From Cymodocea nodosa (lineage: Eukaryota > Streptophyta > Magnoliopsida > Alismatales > Cymodoceaceae), in the NCBI GenBank assembly GCA_036874045.1, contig CM072345.1, positions 12,944,501-13,008,500 of the forward strand: 64,000 bases of DNA, written 5' to 3'. Shown here one piece after another: positions 24,486-42,756 of this stretch (its first letter is position 1; each line of letters opens with the position of its first letter). The position numbers and the translations under genes are program-made. Below the pieces are notes generated by a model. It saw only the letters and a program-made list of their open reading frames with translations. It did not search any database and was not told the origin of the DNA.

Positions 24486-25260
24486 TAGTAAATAATACTG
24501 TCGTCACAAGAATCCTTTCTATGTGGATGGACTCCTTCACACTCTTAACATTTTTAGAACTGTAAGAATTCTGTGCAAAAACTAAAATAGAGTTAAATCA
24601 AAAAAACACTGCCAATGTCAATTTGCTACAATGTATTTGAGATGTTGATTCGTACCCTACAGCATTGGCCTAGAAAAGGACAAATGTTGAACATAAACTT
24701 AGATGCAAAACCCGAAATTCTCATTTCATATGCAAGACCACGTCCAATGCTAGTCTATCATGTCGAGCTTATCACCCAAGTAAACTAATGTATTAAATGC
24801 AAACATACAATTCTAATTTTGTCTATAATCTACGACATAAAGAAAACTTTTCCATCATTATAAATGACCACGTCAAAATAGACTTGATATGGCACGAACG
24901 CCTTCAATCCCATCCAAACAAGCTATAAAACACATTTTATAAAGACCTTTCGAACTACATGGTGCAGATTTCGATCTCTCCTCCGCACCTGAGAGCGGCG
25001 GGTGCCTGCCTGTGGCCTATGCTAGCAGAAGAAATCGGGTGTTTCTGCTGTCGTGAAGTAGGAGGAGGAGGGAAGGAGAAGACCATGCTTCTCGCAGTGG
25101 TGGAGAGAGACTGAGAGGGGTGGTGCGGTCTTCGGCCTTCCGAGAGCGGGAAGGAGAGTGAAGAAGGGGTTCGTTTGGTCTGGTGGCGGGTGGAGAATAG
25201 CGTCGGCAATGGGTAGGGAATCGAGGGATGAGTAGCGTAGAAGGGGCTCGTTTTTCGGGT
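24486..25260 (-). other. Probable 5' UTR exon and intron of the FAR1-related gene
   Basis: On the minus strand a CTCTCAG|gtgcgg donor lies near 24987 and a ttcttacag acceptor near 24561. This would place a GC-rich leader exon (about 25260-24988) before the ATG-containing exon. Inferred from splice consensus only. Confidence 0.4.
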
Positions 25261-25408
25261 CGGATCATGGACGATTCTGTATACGACTATTCGGGTTGTC
25301 TGATCCGTTCGCTATGCCTTCTTATTTTTCCCTCCGTAAAGGTGTTCTCGGCCCACGACTCGCCCTTCCCTCCCCTTTCGAAAGCTTGCGAGATCGACCT
25401 TTCCCGCC
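25261..25408. promoter_or_regulatory. Compact bidirectional promoter with Site II and E2F-type motifs
   Basis: Between the probable FRS leader and the POLD2 ATG. GGCCCA (25350-25355) is the reverse of the TGGGCC Site II element common in proliferation genes. TTTCCCGC (25400-25407) fits the plant E2F consensus TTTSSCGC and ends one base before the POLD2 ATG. No clear TATA box was seen, as is usual for housekeeping and S-phase genes. Confidence 0.55.
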
Positions 25409-28400
25409 ATGGCTACCATGGAGGTCGACCAGAAGCCGATCCAGAGGAAGCAATCCTCCTACCGATCGATAGTACGCACTTCTGTCTCCTACCTCCGACT
25501 CTTCTTTCCTCCCAGCCATGGCTCTTACTGTTTGCTACTCTTATTCCAGGATGAGAGATTCGAGATCAAGGGAGAGAAGTACAAGGGGCAGCAGTACAGC
25601 CATATCTACTTCATACGGCTTTACAACCAGAGGAACCTCATGTACTCTATCATTCCTAATTGGAGGCCTCATTTACCTGGTAATGTAAATGTATAATTTT
25701 TTGGTCGAGCTAGGGTTTTTGCATGCTTTTTTTTTGTCTTTCTTCCCCTTCCTCATACTCTAACGCATATCTTTGGAAATTAGAATGTTTATGTATGATA
25801 TATTTCTTGCTTAACACTCTTGTAGCAGTCAAAATGAGGCCGAGGTTACAGTAATTTGCACCGTCCAAAGTCTTTGTCCGTCGTCAGTGTTTCTGCTGTA
25901 CTATTTTGATACTAAATTGCTAATATATATATATTTGAATATTTTTATGCAAATTTTTTTATTACAATGAAGCTTGTGCATGAAATGTTAACTACTCGTC
26001 TGTGGAACTATTAAGTCATAAATAGCATTTCTTATTTTTGCTCATGTATGCTCTTTTGTCCCCAAAAACTTTTGATTTGGTCTTAACACCTTACAACCTT
26101 CTGTGCTACGCTTCCTATACACAAAAACAACAACAAAATGCAGCACTGCCATAATCTTAGGGTCGGCACTTCCTCCTATATAATGTCCTTTTCTGTCTAT
26201 CAAATTATTCCCTTTAATATAAGACTATTTCATTGTCTCCACAAGATAATACAACATTTGAAATACTACAGCTACAGATGAAACGATTGATATTCAAAAC
26301 TTGGGACTAACTAAATTATGTTGTTATTTGATGTTGGTGGAATACTTTTTATACAGTTTGCAAGATTTTGGATCTGGAAGAAGGCAAAAAATGCATTATA
26401 GTTGGCACCATATACAAGCATATGACGCTTAAACCTTGTATTCTTGATGAATACTCGAAGGAGGTACTATGATCTGTAACTTTTTCATTGCTTGTTTGTT
26501 TATTTTACAAAGCTGATACATTGGTTATAATTCAGTGATCTCATGACATCTTATATTCATGTAGAGATCTGTGGTTCCTCTTGTCCAACCTCATAATTTC
26601 ATGCATTCAGATGACCACCTCATTTTAGAAGATGAGAGTGGGAGGGTCAAACTTGCTGGGAATGTTCTCATGCCATCTGTTTATGTTACAGGTCTATTGT
26701 TGCTTGGGCACCATCTGTCTTTATTTTGGCATATATCAGTGTTACAAATATACAACTTTTTTCAACTGTGGCCATGGCTTCAAACACAATCAAAACTTTT
26801 ATCTTGGTTACAGGAATCATAGTGGCTCTTCAAGGAGAGGAAACAAGTAATGGTGATTTTTTTGTAGAAGATTTTCTTGAAGCGGGTTTGCCTCCACAGA
26901 TAGAGCACCCACTCAAATTGGGTACCACTGTTATTCAACTCATGTTTTCTTTCACGACCATAATATTATAGTTCTGGTTATCTCTTGTGGTCATCAACTC
27001 TTTCTATTTGGAGGGACAGATATCTTTGATTGGGTGATTTTTTATTTCTGTTTTGCAGAAATTTAGTGTTTAAGCTTTAAATAAATCTTGGTGATAAAAA
27101 GGTAAAACAATCTGAAGACTAACCAAACAATATGGTTTAGTTTTATTAAGTGATTTAAAACATTTTTTGGCTGTGTTTAGGATCCAATTGTAGACTAATT
27201 ATCATCATCTACATTGTAGATGTGATCTACATGGAAAATTTAATTTAATATATTTTCAAATTTCAAACTTATTCGTTAAATGAAGTTATGAAATAGCTTA
27301 CCTTAACTTAGGTTTATATAGGATGATAAAAAGTTTTTTTTTTAAATTACTCTTTTTGGTGATGTTGGGTTTTACCTTTTTATGTAGGAAAGGGTCTTCA
27401 ATATGAAGCTACTTTTCTCTATCCGATGATTGCTTGGACTTGTCAATATGGTTTCATAAAAAATTGTTTTTCCTCATCCACCTACTTGTAAAATATAACA
27501 TATACTTGCAATGCAGGAGAAGACAAGTATGTGGTCTTTGTTTCGGGACTTTGTGTTGGCAGCAACATGTTTAATCCTCTTCAATTTCAACTTCTTGTGG
27601 ATCATATCACGGGTCATCTAGGTGATGAGAAGGTCTGGACTGTTTTCCTGAATGTAGAATTTTTTTTGGGCTTGTCTATAACATTTTCAGGCATCAACAA
27701 ACAGGAACAAAATATTGCATCACAAATAGTTCGTGTTGTGCTTGTTGGAAATTCTATAGAAATTTCTAAATGTGTACTTGCTTGTCAGGTGAAATATTTT
27801 TGTTTTGTAAATAATGTTTTTTTCTTTAATTTCTGCCTGAATTGCTATTTTTTCATCCTTTTGCTACCGTACTCAGTGGTTGATATGGTATATGCTATCT
27901 CAACAATCTCCTTGTTCATTTGATATTACAGACAGTTACATCAAAGGATCAATCAAGGCTATCTGAGCCAATAAAAGAGCTCGATATTGCCCTTACACAG
28001 GTTTTTTTTTAAAAAAAAAATCATATGTTTATTTTTAATTTTCTCTATTAGAAAGGCAGAATAAATTTCTTTAGCTCAATTTAATTACTTTTGTTGGTTA
28101 TGGTGGTCTCATGTATACTGCCTATAATTTTTTTTTTTCCAATTCCATGTTCATATTCAGCTTGCTGCTGCATTGCCAGTGGATGTAATGCCGGGAGCTA
28201 GTGATCCCGCAAACTTTTCTCTACCCCAGCAGGTCTGCCAGTGGAGTACTTGATTAATAGAGTGATGGACATACTGCAAGATTTCTTTTTTTTTCATGCG
28301 TCCATGCATGCCTCATCTTTCTTGTTAATCGTTTGTTTATTTTTTAAACCTGTCATTTGACATGATGCCATTTTGACAGCCACTGAATAGGTGCCTCTTC

Positions 28401-29964
28401 CCTGGAGCATCTGTTTACAACACCTTTGTCTCATGTACAAATCCTCATTGTTTTGAGCTAGATGATGTCAGGTAAGTTCACAGTAACCATGTAATTAAAG
28501 TGCACATGATGATTAGTTGTTTAGTAGTTATGAATAGTATAGATTTCTGGGACATGATTGGATTTTTAATGGTTATCATAGTTTAGATTTCTTGGGACGT
28601 CGGGTCAGAATATAGATGATCTCGACAAATATTCTTGTGCAAAAGATAAACTTGAATTCATGGAGAGGACATTAAGATGGAGACATGTGGCACCCACGGC
28701 TCCAAATACACTTGGTAAGTAACGGAAATGTGCTGATATCTTCCTCGCACTAAAACACTTGTTACTTTGTTTGGATACTGTTTTAGGAAAGGCTGAAAAG
28801 CAGGCACTATGATGAATATGATTATGCAGCACTTAAATTCATTTTATTTTTCTGTAGCAAATTTGAAATTGTTATAACTTAACTAAATTTTTTTGCTGTC
28901 CATTAAGGATGCTACCCATTTACCGATAGAGATCCTCTTCTTATTGAGAGCTGCCCACACATATATTTTTGCGGTAATCAAAGCAAATATGATACTTGTG
29001 TATTGAACGGTATGATCAGTAACCTTTCCAAGCTATTCTTACACGTCAGTTGGCTTTAAGAATCTAACAAAGAGTGCTTCACTTTGGGTTAGGTAAAGAA
29101 GGACAAGTGGTGAGGCTTATCTGTGTTCCCAAATTTTGTGAGACTGGGGTTGCTGTTGTGGTAAGTTGTTTGCAATGGCAATGTTTCTGGATTATATTAA
29201 AGCTTTTCTGCAAGCTGTACATGCACTTACAATCTGCCAGTCACATTTCTTAAAGGAGAAAAATGGACAAGCATGGCAAAATGTTGTGTTAATATAAGAC
29301 AGCAGTGGATAGAATGGAATGTTAGACAAAGATGGAGTCAGGAATATCAATGTTGAATTTTTCTTAGTGTTTTACGACCATGACTTCTCTTTCTTATTTT
29401 CATTTACTGATGCCCTCTAGGAGATGGAACTTACCAATAGATATTCTCTTTTCTTGCACTAACAATATTGCTAGTGTTATTGTTACATTTGTTGCAATCA
29501 TTGTGCCAATGTGGATTTGTGAATACATGCATAGTGAATTTTAATCCATTAAAAATATTTTCTTACTGAAACATGGAACACATCATCAGAGTTAAGGTGA
29601 ATCAACAATGATGCTTATTATAAAATCATCAGTCCTAATTCATAAAAATACAATGTCACTGAGTTTTTTCCAAAAAAATTATGTTTTACATACATAATGA
29701 TCCAAATATATGTTAAGCCACTGTCATTAACCATGGGAGCATTTTTTACATGGTTAAACTTTTGAGAAATTATGTCGATAAATAGATATTTTATAATGCC
29801 ATATGAAACAATATCATAGTTACCGTGGCATGTAAGCCAAAAAAAATCCATGTGATTATCTTAACCATTTTTCCTTTGTGCATTGGATATTTTCTCGTGG
29901 ACAGGTAAACATCAGGAATCTCGAGTCTTACCCGCTCAGTTTTTCCATTGATCTGGACCAGTGA
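25409..29964 (+). CDS. POLD2: DNA polymerase delta small (regulatory) subunit
   Basis: B-subunit of replicative DNA polymerase delta, which bridges the catalytic and the C/D subunits in the nucleus. Fourteen exons: 25409..25471, 25550..25679, 26357..26463, 26565..26691, 26814..26921, 27517..27632, 27705..27788, 27932..28000, 28161..28232, 28380..28471, 28587..28714, 28908..29009, 29093..29160, 29905..29964. All phases agree, giving 441 aa, normal for the family. Seen: [21 protein letters not shown] at the N terminus, an OB-like part ([11 protein letters not shown]), the phosphodiesterase-like region ([52 protein letters not shown]) and the C terminus ([22 protein letters not shown]). In this family the phosphodiesterase fold is catalytically inactive. 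The first ATG (25409) was chosen; a second lies three codons on. Intron 2 carries a LINE tail remnant. The gene looks intact. Confidence 0.95.
26120..26200 (-). mobile_element. LINE 3'-end remnant in POLD2 intron 2
   Basis: The run acaaaaacaacaacaaaatgc followed by a gggtcggc block resembles, in reverse, the 3' tail of plant RTE LINEs (a gtcggct block, then a TTG-type tail). The same tail type ends the LINE at 35742. Short and degraded. Confidence 0.4.
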
Positions 29965-32442
29965 GGACTGTTGCTGGGTATGGAAGATGTTGGATGGATA
30001 CATACACCATCCTTCGCCCATGTATTTAATTGATTGATATGCGGATATGATGGTATAATTTATCTGCAAAAAAATTTTAAAGAAACGAGCAGCATCTAGT
30101 TTGCAAAATATATTGGCGAGACTTCCTGCTGATGTTTTCGAGAATTAACTTGTTCATCCATTTCGTAGATGATCATGGTCATGCATCTTGTCTTTCTTGC
30201 CGATTTGATCACCCACCGGCTTAAATTCGTTGACTTGCAAGCCTTTTTTCACGGATCATAACTTGACAAGTTATCCTTTAAACAAGCAAATTTTGAAATA
30301 TTTATTGCTTGTTATGTATTGAACGAGTTAAAGGAACTAAAAATTACGGGTTTATCGTTTAACATCACTTTCATTATTATGAGCTTTAGTTTGGTGAAAT
30401 TTCTAACGTAACTGAAATAGTTAAATTAATCAGGGTCCGTGTTTTCATGGTGAAAGTTATCATTAAAAAAAGAATTCTTTAACGTATATGGAATAAAAAA
30501 GATTATCAGAATACTAGAAACCAACGTTTGCCAAAGCCCAAAGGCTCCGGCTGTAAGAGAAACAGAGGATTCAATTCTAATGGCTTTCATGAAACTAACT
30601 CGGCCCTTTGTCTCTTTTTCTGTTCGTTGTGTCAATGAATGTTGTACGATCACGTGGCCATGTGTGAGAGTTGTAGTCGTGTCAGTCGCTTGATTTTTAT
30701 GTTCCACCCACACTAGTATTTCCTTCCTTCTGATGGTAACGAATTCGAGGATTCAACGATTTCCTCTCATGCCGACGATCACGTTGGGGGGTTCTGGATG
30801 TGATTTGACGCTTCTATTTGATGAATCCTCTGGTTAGTTCATGAAATAGACACAGTTTCTTGGATTATTTTATCCGTCGGGTAAAATTTTCCTTCCCTCA
30901 GCTGTCACCATTCACTAGTGCCTGCTGCAAGTAACAACCTTCGTAAAATTAATTATATATATATATATAATTTTCCTTTTCTTTTGTCCTCTTTTCTTTG
31001 AATGGTTACGTCAAGATAAGCGGTACATGTATGAAACATGAGGTAAACCAAACACTAAATCTTACGTAGTCAAAACATTCGATTAAAATTTTAAACAACA
31101 TTCCTCGCATCCTCAAAGCACGTAATCCCGTGGATCCACCATAAAAAATACCCTAATAATTTACAAGCTTTTATGATATGTACTTGTCAAGTAAGCTGTC
31201 ATGCTTACCAACACACTCAACAAAACAATGCTGTTGGATGTCCTACCTAACAATATCATGATTAGGAAAACCAACGAAAAAATGTCTCTGTAGGTTACAT
31301 ATAATAAGACTAATATCTGATGGGCATTCCTGTGTTTTAAAAATAATTTTTTTAAAAAAATAACAGTAGTCTTTGTTATCGCTAATAAGATTCAGATTTT
31401 AATAAAAAAACACTGCTCTAGTTGATGTTATTGTAATTTTTAAAAATAAAGTTAATTGCAGAGTTAGCTAATCTATAATATAATCTAGATTAGGTTGTTG
31501 CTGTTAATCGTATTTTTTTAGCGGCTCGCGTTTCTTGTCCCGCGAATCCCACGTGCGTCTTTTGCAAAGGACACCCTTCCACTTGTCATTTTTATAAAAT
31601 AGTTTATCTAATCAAAACTAATAATACTTAAAAATAAAATAAAAAACTTACCTCGACCACCCGTGATCTCCTCCCTCCCCGACACAGCCGATCTGCAGTG
31701 GCCTCCACATTCGACGGTTCAGATCGGTTCTAAGTTAAAAAAAAAATCTGATCCCAGACTTTAAATTTTTTAAAAATTAGAAATTAAAAAATGACAAAGA
31801 CTTCTCAACCATCGGTTTTTTTTTCTTCCACGTTTATTTTATTGATTCGAATTTAAAATTTAAAGTTGACGTGAATTTCAATTTACGATCTCATAGATAA
31901 TAATGATAATAATAATAAGATCAATTACTACTTGCGTTCACAAGAAGTTGAGGAGGTCTTGTGACCACATCATACGTTGAAGGACTTGATCAAGTGAAGA
32001 CTTGCAAGCAGGAAAAGCGTCCCATTCACGGACCAGCGAGCAGACAAACAGCAATAAATTAAGGAACGTGTCGTCCGGCTTCTGCTCTGATCCGCCGCTG
32101 CAAGAGAGCACGAAATCTCCTCGAAGCATCACCGCCACCGCCACCGCCGTCGCCGTACTCCAAACTCAAACTCAGTTGGAGCTTGAATAGGTCGTCCCCT
32201 GGGAGCCGTAACGGGATCCAATTCCTGGAGCTTCTGGCTGCGAGGGAAAATTGTCACGTTTTTCCTCTGTGTTTGTTAAATTGCATCATTTTTCTGATAC
32301 ATCTGTCCGAGTAAGGTAAGGGTTCTTCCCGGTGCTGTGAGGATTTGTGTCGTAAGGGAAAAGGATCTGTCCGCTCTTGATTTTGGAATTTGTGGTGGTG
32401 TCCGTTCTTTTGATCGATGTGCGGCCGGGGTGTGTTTGTTTG
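29965..32442. other. POLD2 / CDPK intergenic region
   Basis: POLD2 3' UTR, then AT-rich DNA with a (AT)n tract at about 30954-30969 and no recognisable gene. From about 31990 the sequence becomes GC-richer and is probably the CDPK promoter and 5' leader. Confidence 0.5.
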
Positions 32443-32481
32443 ATGGGAAAAGCATGCCGTGGCGCCTTCAAGCGCGATTAA
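32443..32481 (+). other. Relic CDPK N terminus, now a 12-codon upstream ORF
   Basis: ATG at 32443 reads [12 protein letters not shown] and then a TAA at 32479. MGxxCRGxF is the classical N-myristoylation and palmitoylation start of plant CDPKs. Beyond the stop, the same frame still reads like a CDPK variable domain ([15 protein letters not shown] at about 32530-32575) to roughly 32635, but carries a second stop at 32494. The kinase continues in the +1 frame. See the CDPK entry. Confidence 0.7.
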
Positions 32482-32626
32482 TTGCCTGGAGGCTAACGGG
32501 AGGGATTCGAATCTAAGGCCCAGCCATTGTCCACCGGCTCGGACAATTCCGACCAGAGCACAGACAGGAGGCTCAAGCATAGAGGAGATAGCCCGGACAC
32601 GAAGCCGGTCGCCAGCCCGTGGTTCG

Positions 32627-39036
<6,410 letters not shown>

Positions 39037-39583
39037 TCACACAAGTTTCAACATATATCGATGTACAGGTCTTACCTATGAACCATTATTCCTCATATTA
39101 CCTTTGTGTGCCCATTTTGTATCAGGGACGTAAGATTATTGCATTTAATGTGCAATACAAACTTTTTCCCTCTCTATTTCATATTCGTGCCTCTTGAATT
39201 AACATGGATTGGGAATAACATCTTTCGTAGCTTAGACCATTTCTGAAAATGGCATCCAATGATAACCGATTGTAGACATCTCCAGCCCATAAAGGAATAC
39301 AGCAATGGACCCTGACTTGAATTATAATTTTCCAGTCTTATATCTGTATATAGACTGGCCCACGTTTGAAGGAGAAAAGGTGTAAAATGCAAGTACCATG
39401 TAACATATTTAACATTGCAAATAAGGTACTGTACAATGAAATTCGCAAATTTACCATGGCAATAAGCATCATGAAAAAGCGAGGAAACAATTTCTTGCAG
39501 GCAAAATTACATACATTGAGTTCGCTTAAATGTGCTGAGATCCTGTTAGAGCACTAACCTGTAAGAAGAAATTTGTTTCTTTC

Positions 39584-42500
39584 TTATCCTTCAAAAATTG
39601 CAGCTTCCTGTCCCATAACTATCTTCTGCAAAGAACCAAAAGCAGGAAATTAACATTATAATCATTTGCAAAGGACTCCTTCAGTTCAATAGATAAATAA
39701 AGTGTTCACTTCATATCACATTCTTATTAGGGTGAGTGCTTGGATTGTAAGAGTAAGCAATCTATTTGCCTATTTAGGATTAGTGAACTTCCTCTATCAA
39801 CGTTTTTTTTTTTTTTTTTTTTTTTTTTGCAAAGTCACTTCCTCGATCAAAGTTGAGAGCCAACTAGAAAGCACAAAATGAAGCATCAAGAATATGTTAA
39901 TTTACCCTCAAACTTCCATCTTTCAGGAAAGCACACGATGAAGTCAACGCATGCCCATGATCTAACAGCCATCCCACTTCACACTGGATTTCACTTCCTC
40001 CCCTTTCTTTCAGTGCGGACCATAATTGTTTTGGGAGAGTTACAATTCCCTCTTTGTCTCTAGTTAACCTCTGTGGTTGGTTATCCACGAGCTCACATAT
40101 TTCACCCTGGCATTCAAGGAGGCATGAGGTTAAAAAAAAATATTCAATGGAAAATTCATATCTCTTCTTATGATGTGTAATGATAAAGTTTTTCAGTTCT
40201 AGAATGACAATTTAGACTTATGATCCACGTTCATCGTAAGCGAAGCACCACCTTTTTTCCTTTTTCCAATATGATCTACACTATTGTCTACAAATGCACC
40301 AATTTTTGTAATTATCTTTACCAAAAAGTGAAATAGATCATGACTAAAATTCACTGAGAAATACTAAAATAGAGGACATCATATAATTTATGCAGATTGC
40401 ATTGGAAATTTTAACTCACAATTACTTTGTGAAATGATAATTGTATCTTAAAGGTAATGTCTACTACAAAATTTTTAAAAAAAAGAATGACCACAACCAA
40501 CATGTCTGTACGCACTTCAAAATCTACACTGGGATGATCTCAATTTCATAGTATTTCTAGCGATCTCATGTTATTTTCCTGCACATATGTGTAATAGTAG
40601 CCAAAAAAGAAAAGAATATTTTGATGCTAAAAGGTACCATTAGCTTATTACAATGGCACGAATGTAACATTAGAAAATTAAATCATTACAAAGTAATATT
40701 TAAAAAATTTAAGGCTGCATAGATACAAATTTTGAGATGCATTTTCTGAAGCTCTCCAGTTAAAGTAATCATGCAGCGCAATCCCTTGTTCAAATCATAT
40801 AGGCATTATTATGAAATATATTGGACCACATGTAATTTGCTAGCATGAAAAGGAAGTACATTTACCATGGAAAAAGAACTTCAACCGCAAGCACAAACTA
40901 ATCCAGTTATATTATTAGATGTTTTAGCAACAAGTCACTTTTGTACAAAGTGTACAACTAAACAACTCTGGTAGTTAAGGTTGGCAGGCACTTTGCAGTA
41001 TTATGTTTTTTCGGACATTCACATTTCTTAGAAACCAAGATTCTGGAATCTGGATGAATAGGAAGTAATCACCATATAACGAAAGGAGAAATTTAGAGAG
41101 ACTCACTTTTTGTGCATTCTGAAAAATTGCAGCAACCATAGTCCCCTGCCATGCACCTAAAATTTCAGACTCTTTCAGAGCATCAGTGGAAGTGAATCCA
41201 GATTGCTTAATAGAACATCCTCCAAGTTGCTCCCCATTTCTGAATGGACCATACCAATTTTCAGAGAATACCTTTATCTTCTGCAATTCTACTGTTGTTC
41301 CATCTGTCCATAGCACTTGAATTACCCTCACGCGGGCTTCATGATCTCTTGGGTCAACCAAGCAGTGCTCAAGCTCAAAAATTCTCCCTCCACTTGCATC
41401 ATGTGAGTTCCAGACAGCAACATAATTCCCTCCTTGATTGTATCCAAAGCTAGACACTTTGTTATCAATCCCACCTATTGTCCTCTCCTCCACACTATAT
41501 CTTGTAGCGGCATCAGCTTCACAGCCGACTGTGGGAAGCAGCTTTATTAGCTTATATGTGAGTTTTGGCATTGAGATGTCAGCAACAGTAGGGCACTGGG
41601 TCTGCCAATCAAACACTTGAACTCCCCATTCCCTAAAAGCTTCGGGGACAATATTTTCAGGCAGTTCAATGGGAATTCCCTCATTAGTAAACTCTGCCCC
41701 ATGCCCATCCCACTCTCCAGAAATGCGATTGGCGAAATCTCCCCAGTCTGGAACAGAATTCAACTTGTCATAAGTAAATGAGTAAAAAGTAAAGCAACTC
41801 GAAACTCAAATGTCTGACGTGTGTAAAAACAAAAGTTAGTTTAACAGTCAACCTTGTACATGTCATAAACATCAAGGCAAATTCACTTACAGAGAAAAAG
41901 CCATTTTGAAATAACATTTTCATCTCTCTAAGGCATATCCACATAATAACAGCAATTCTTACTACAGATGTAAGAATTCCGAATTGATGTTCCACCCTAC
42001 GATTGCAGCTATCCTTTGTTATTCACCGCATTAAAAAGAAAACTTAATACTTCGCCCATCGATAGTTTTCTTACAAAAAATGAACAAAAAACGGTTCCTG
42101 TCGGCTTGTCGTCTCATACCACCCAGAATGTATGGCAAGCCATCCACAAATAAGACGCTTCTTTTGTTATCCAAATTGAGAGAAGATTTCAATCTCATTG
42201 GCCAAAAAAGCCGTTCAAAATTAAAAGTATGCTACTCCAGTCGACCGTATTCAGCCGTGATGTCTGTCTTTCCAAGAACTTCTCACAATAAAGCACATTC
42301 GACGTTCTTCCGTTAATCAATTTCGAAAAAGAACATTATTATATTAGTTACACCAACCAATCGAATGCTCTCCTAAGCAAAACTATCTAGTGCTATGGAC
42401 CAGAATGTCTATCTAGTAAGCAGCGTCCGCGAAGAGCCTCTATTTCGCAAATACAACTAATTCCTTCGTACCAACGGAGACGAAGTAGATAGGGGTAGAG

Positions 42501-42756
42501 AGAACTGACTTGGCAGTGGTGGTACGGAATATGGTACCTCTCCGGCCTCGTCCTGGTCCTGAACGGTGTAGGGGGTTTTAGAAGACGAGGCGGAAAGAGG
42601 TGTGGCCACAGCTCGAGTGGGACTGCGGAGAGAGCAGACGAAGGTTCGTGGCGGTGGTTGGGGATTGGCGCCGCCGTGGGACTTGACCGCAGGGACCAGG
42701 AGGTTTCTGGAGGGAACGACGAAGGTGAGGGCAGCGGAGAGGGACGGAGGAGCCAT
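39584..42756 (-). CDS. Plastid DUF3598-like protein (complete paralogue)
   Basis: Exons 42756..42510, 41747..41107, 40106..39906, 39625..39584 join in phase: 376 aa. The N terminus (MAPPSLSAALTFVVPSRNLL) is transit-peptide-like. The body contains DWGDFANRISGEWDGHGAEF, FREWGVQVFDWQTQCP, YKLIKLLPTVGCEADAATRY, NWYGPFRNGEQLGG and a second module ITLPKQLW-like (GIVTLPKQLWSALKERGG), QCEVGWLLDHGHALTSSCAF, ending VMGQEAAIFEG. I recall related plant and cyanobacterial proteins of unknown function with a calycin-like fold (DUF3598); the family name is from memory and less certain than the homology. Predicted location is the plastid. Its first about 1.4 kb, including intron 1, is duplicated in inverted orientation at about 12930-14256. 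This copy is the intact one: its exon 2 runs on for about 215 further bases beyond the point where the other copy breaks. Confidence 0.75.
39803..39828. repeat. Poly-T tract (26 T) flanked by a short direct repeat
   Basis: acttcctctatcaa (39787-39801 zone) precedes and acttcctcgatcaa (39836-39850 zone) follows the T run. It lies within intron 3 of the minus-strand gene, close to exon 3. Confidence 0.7.
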
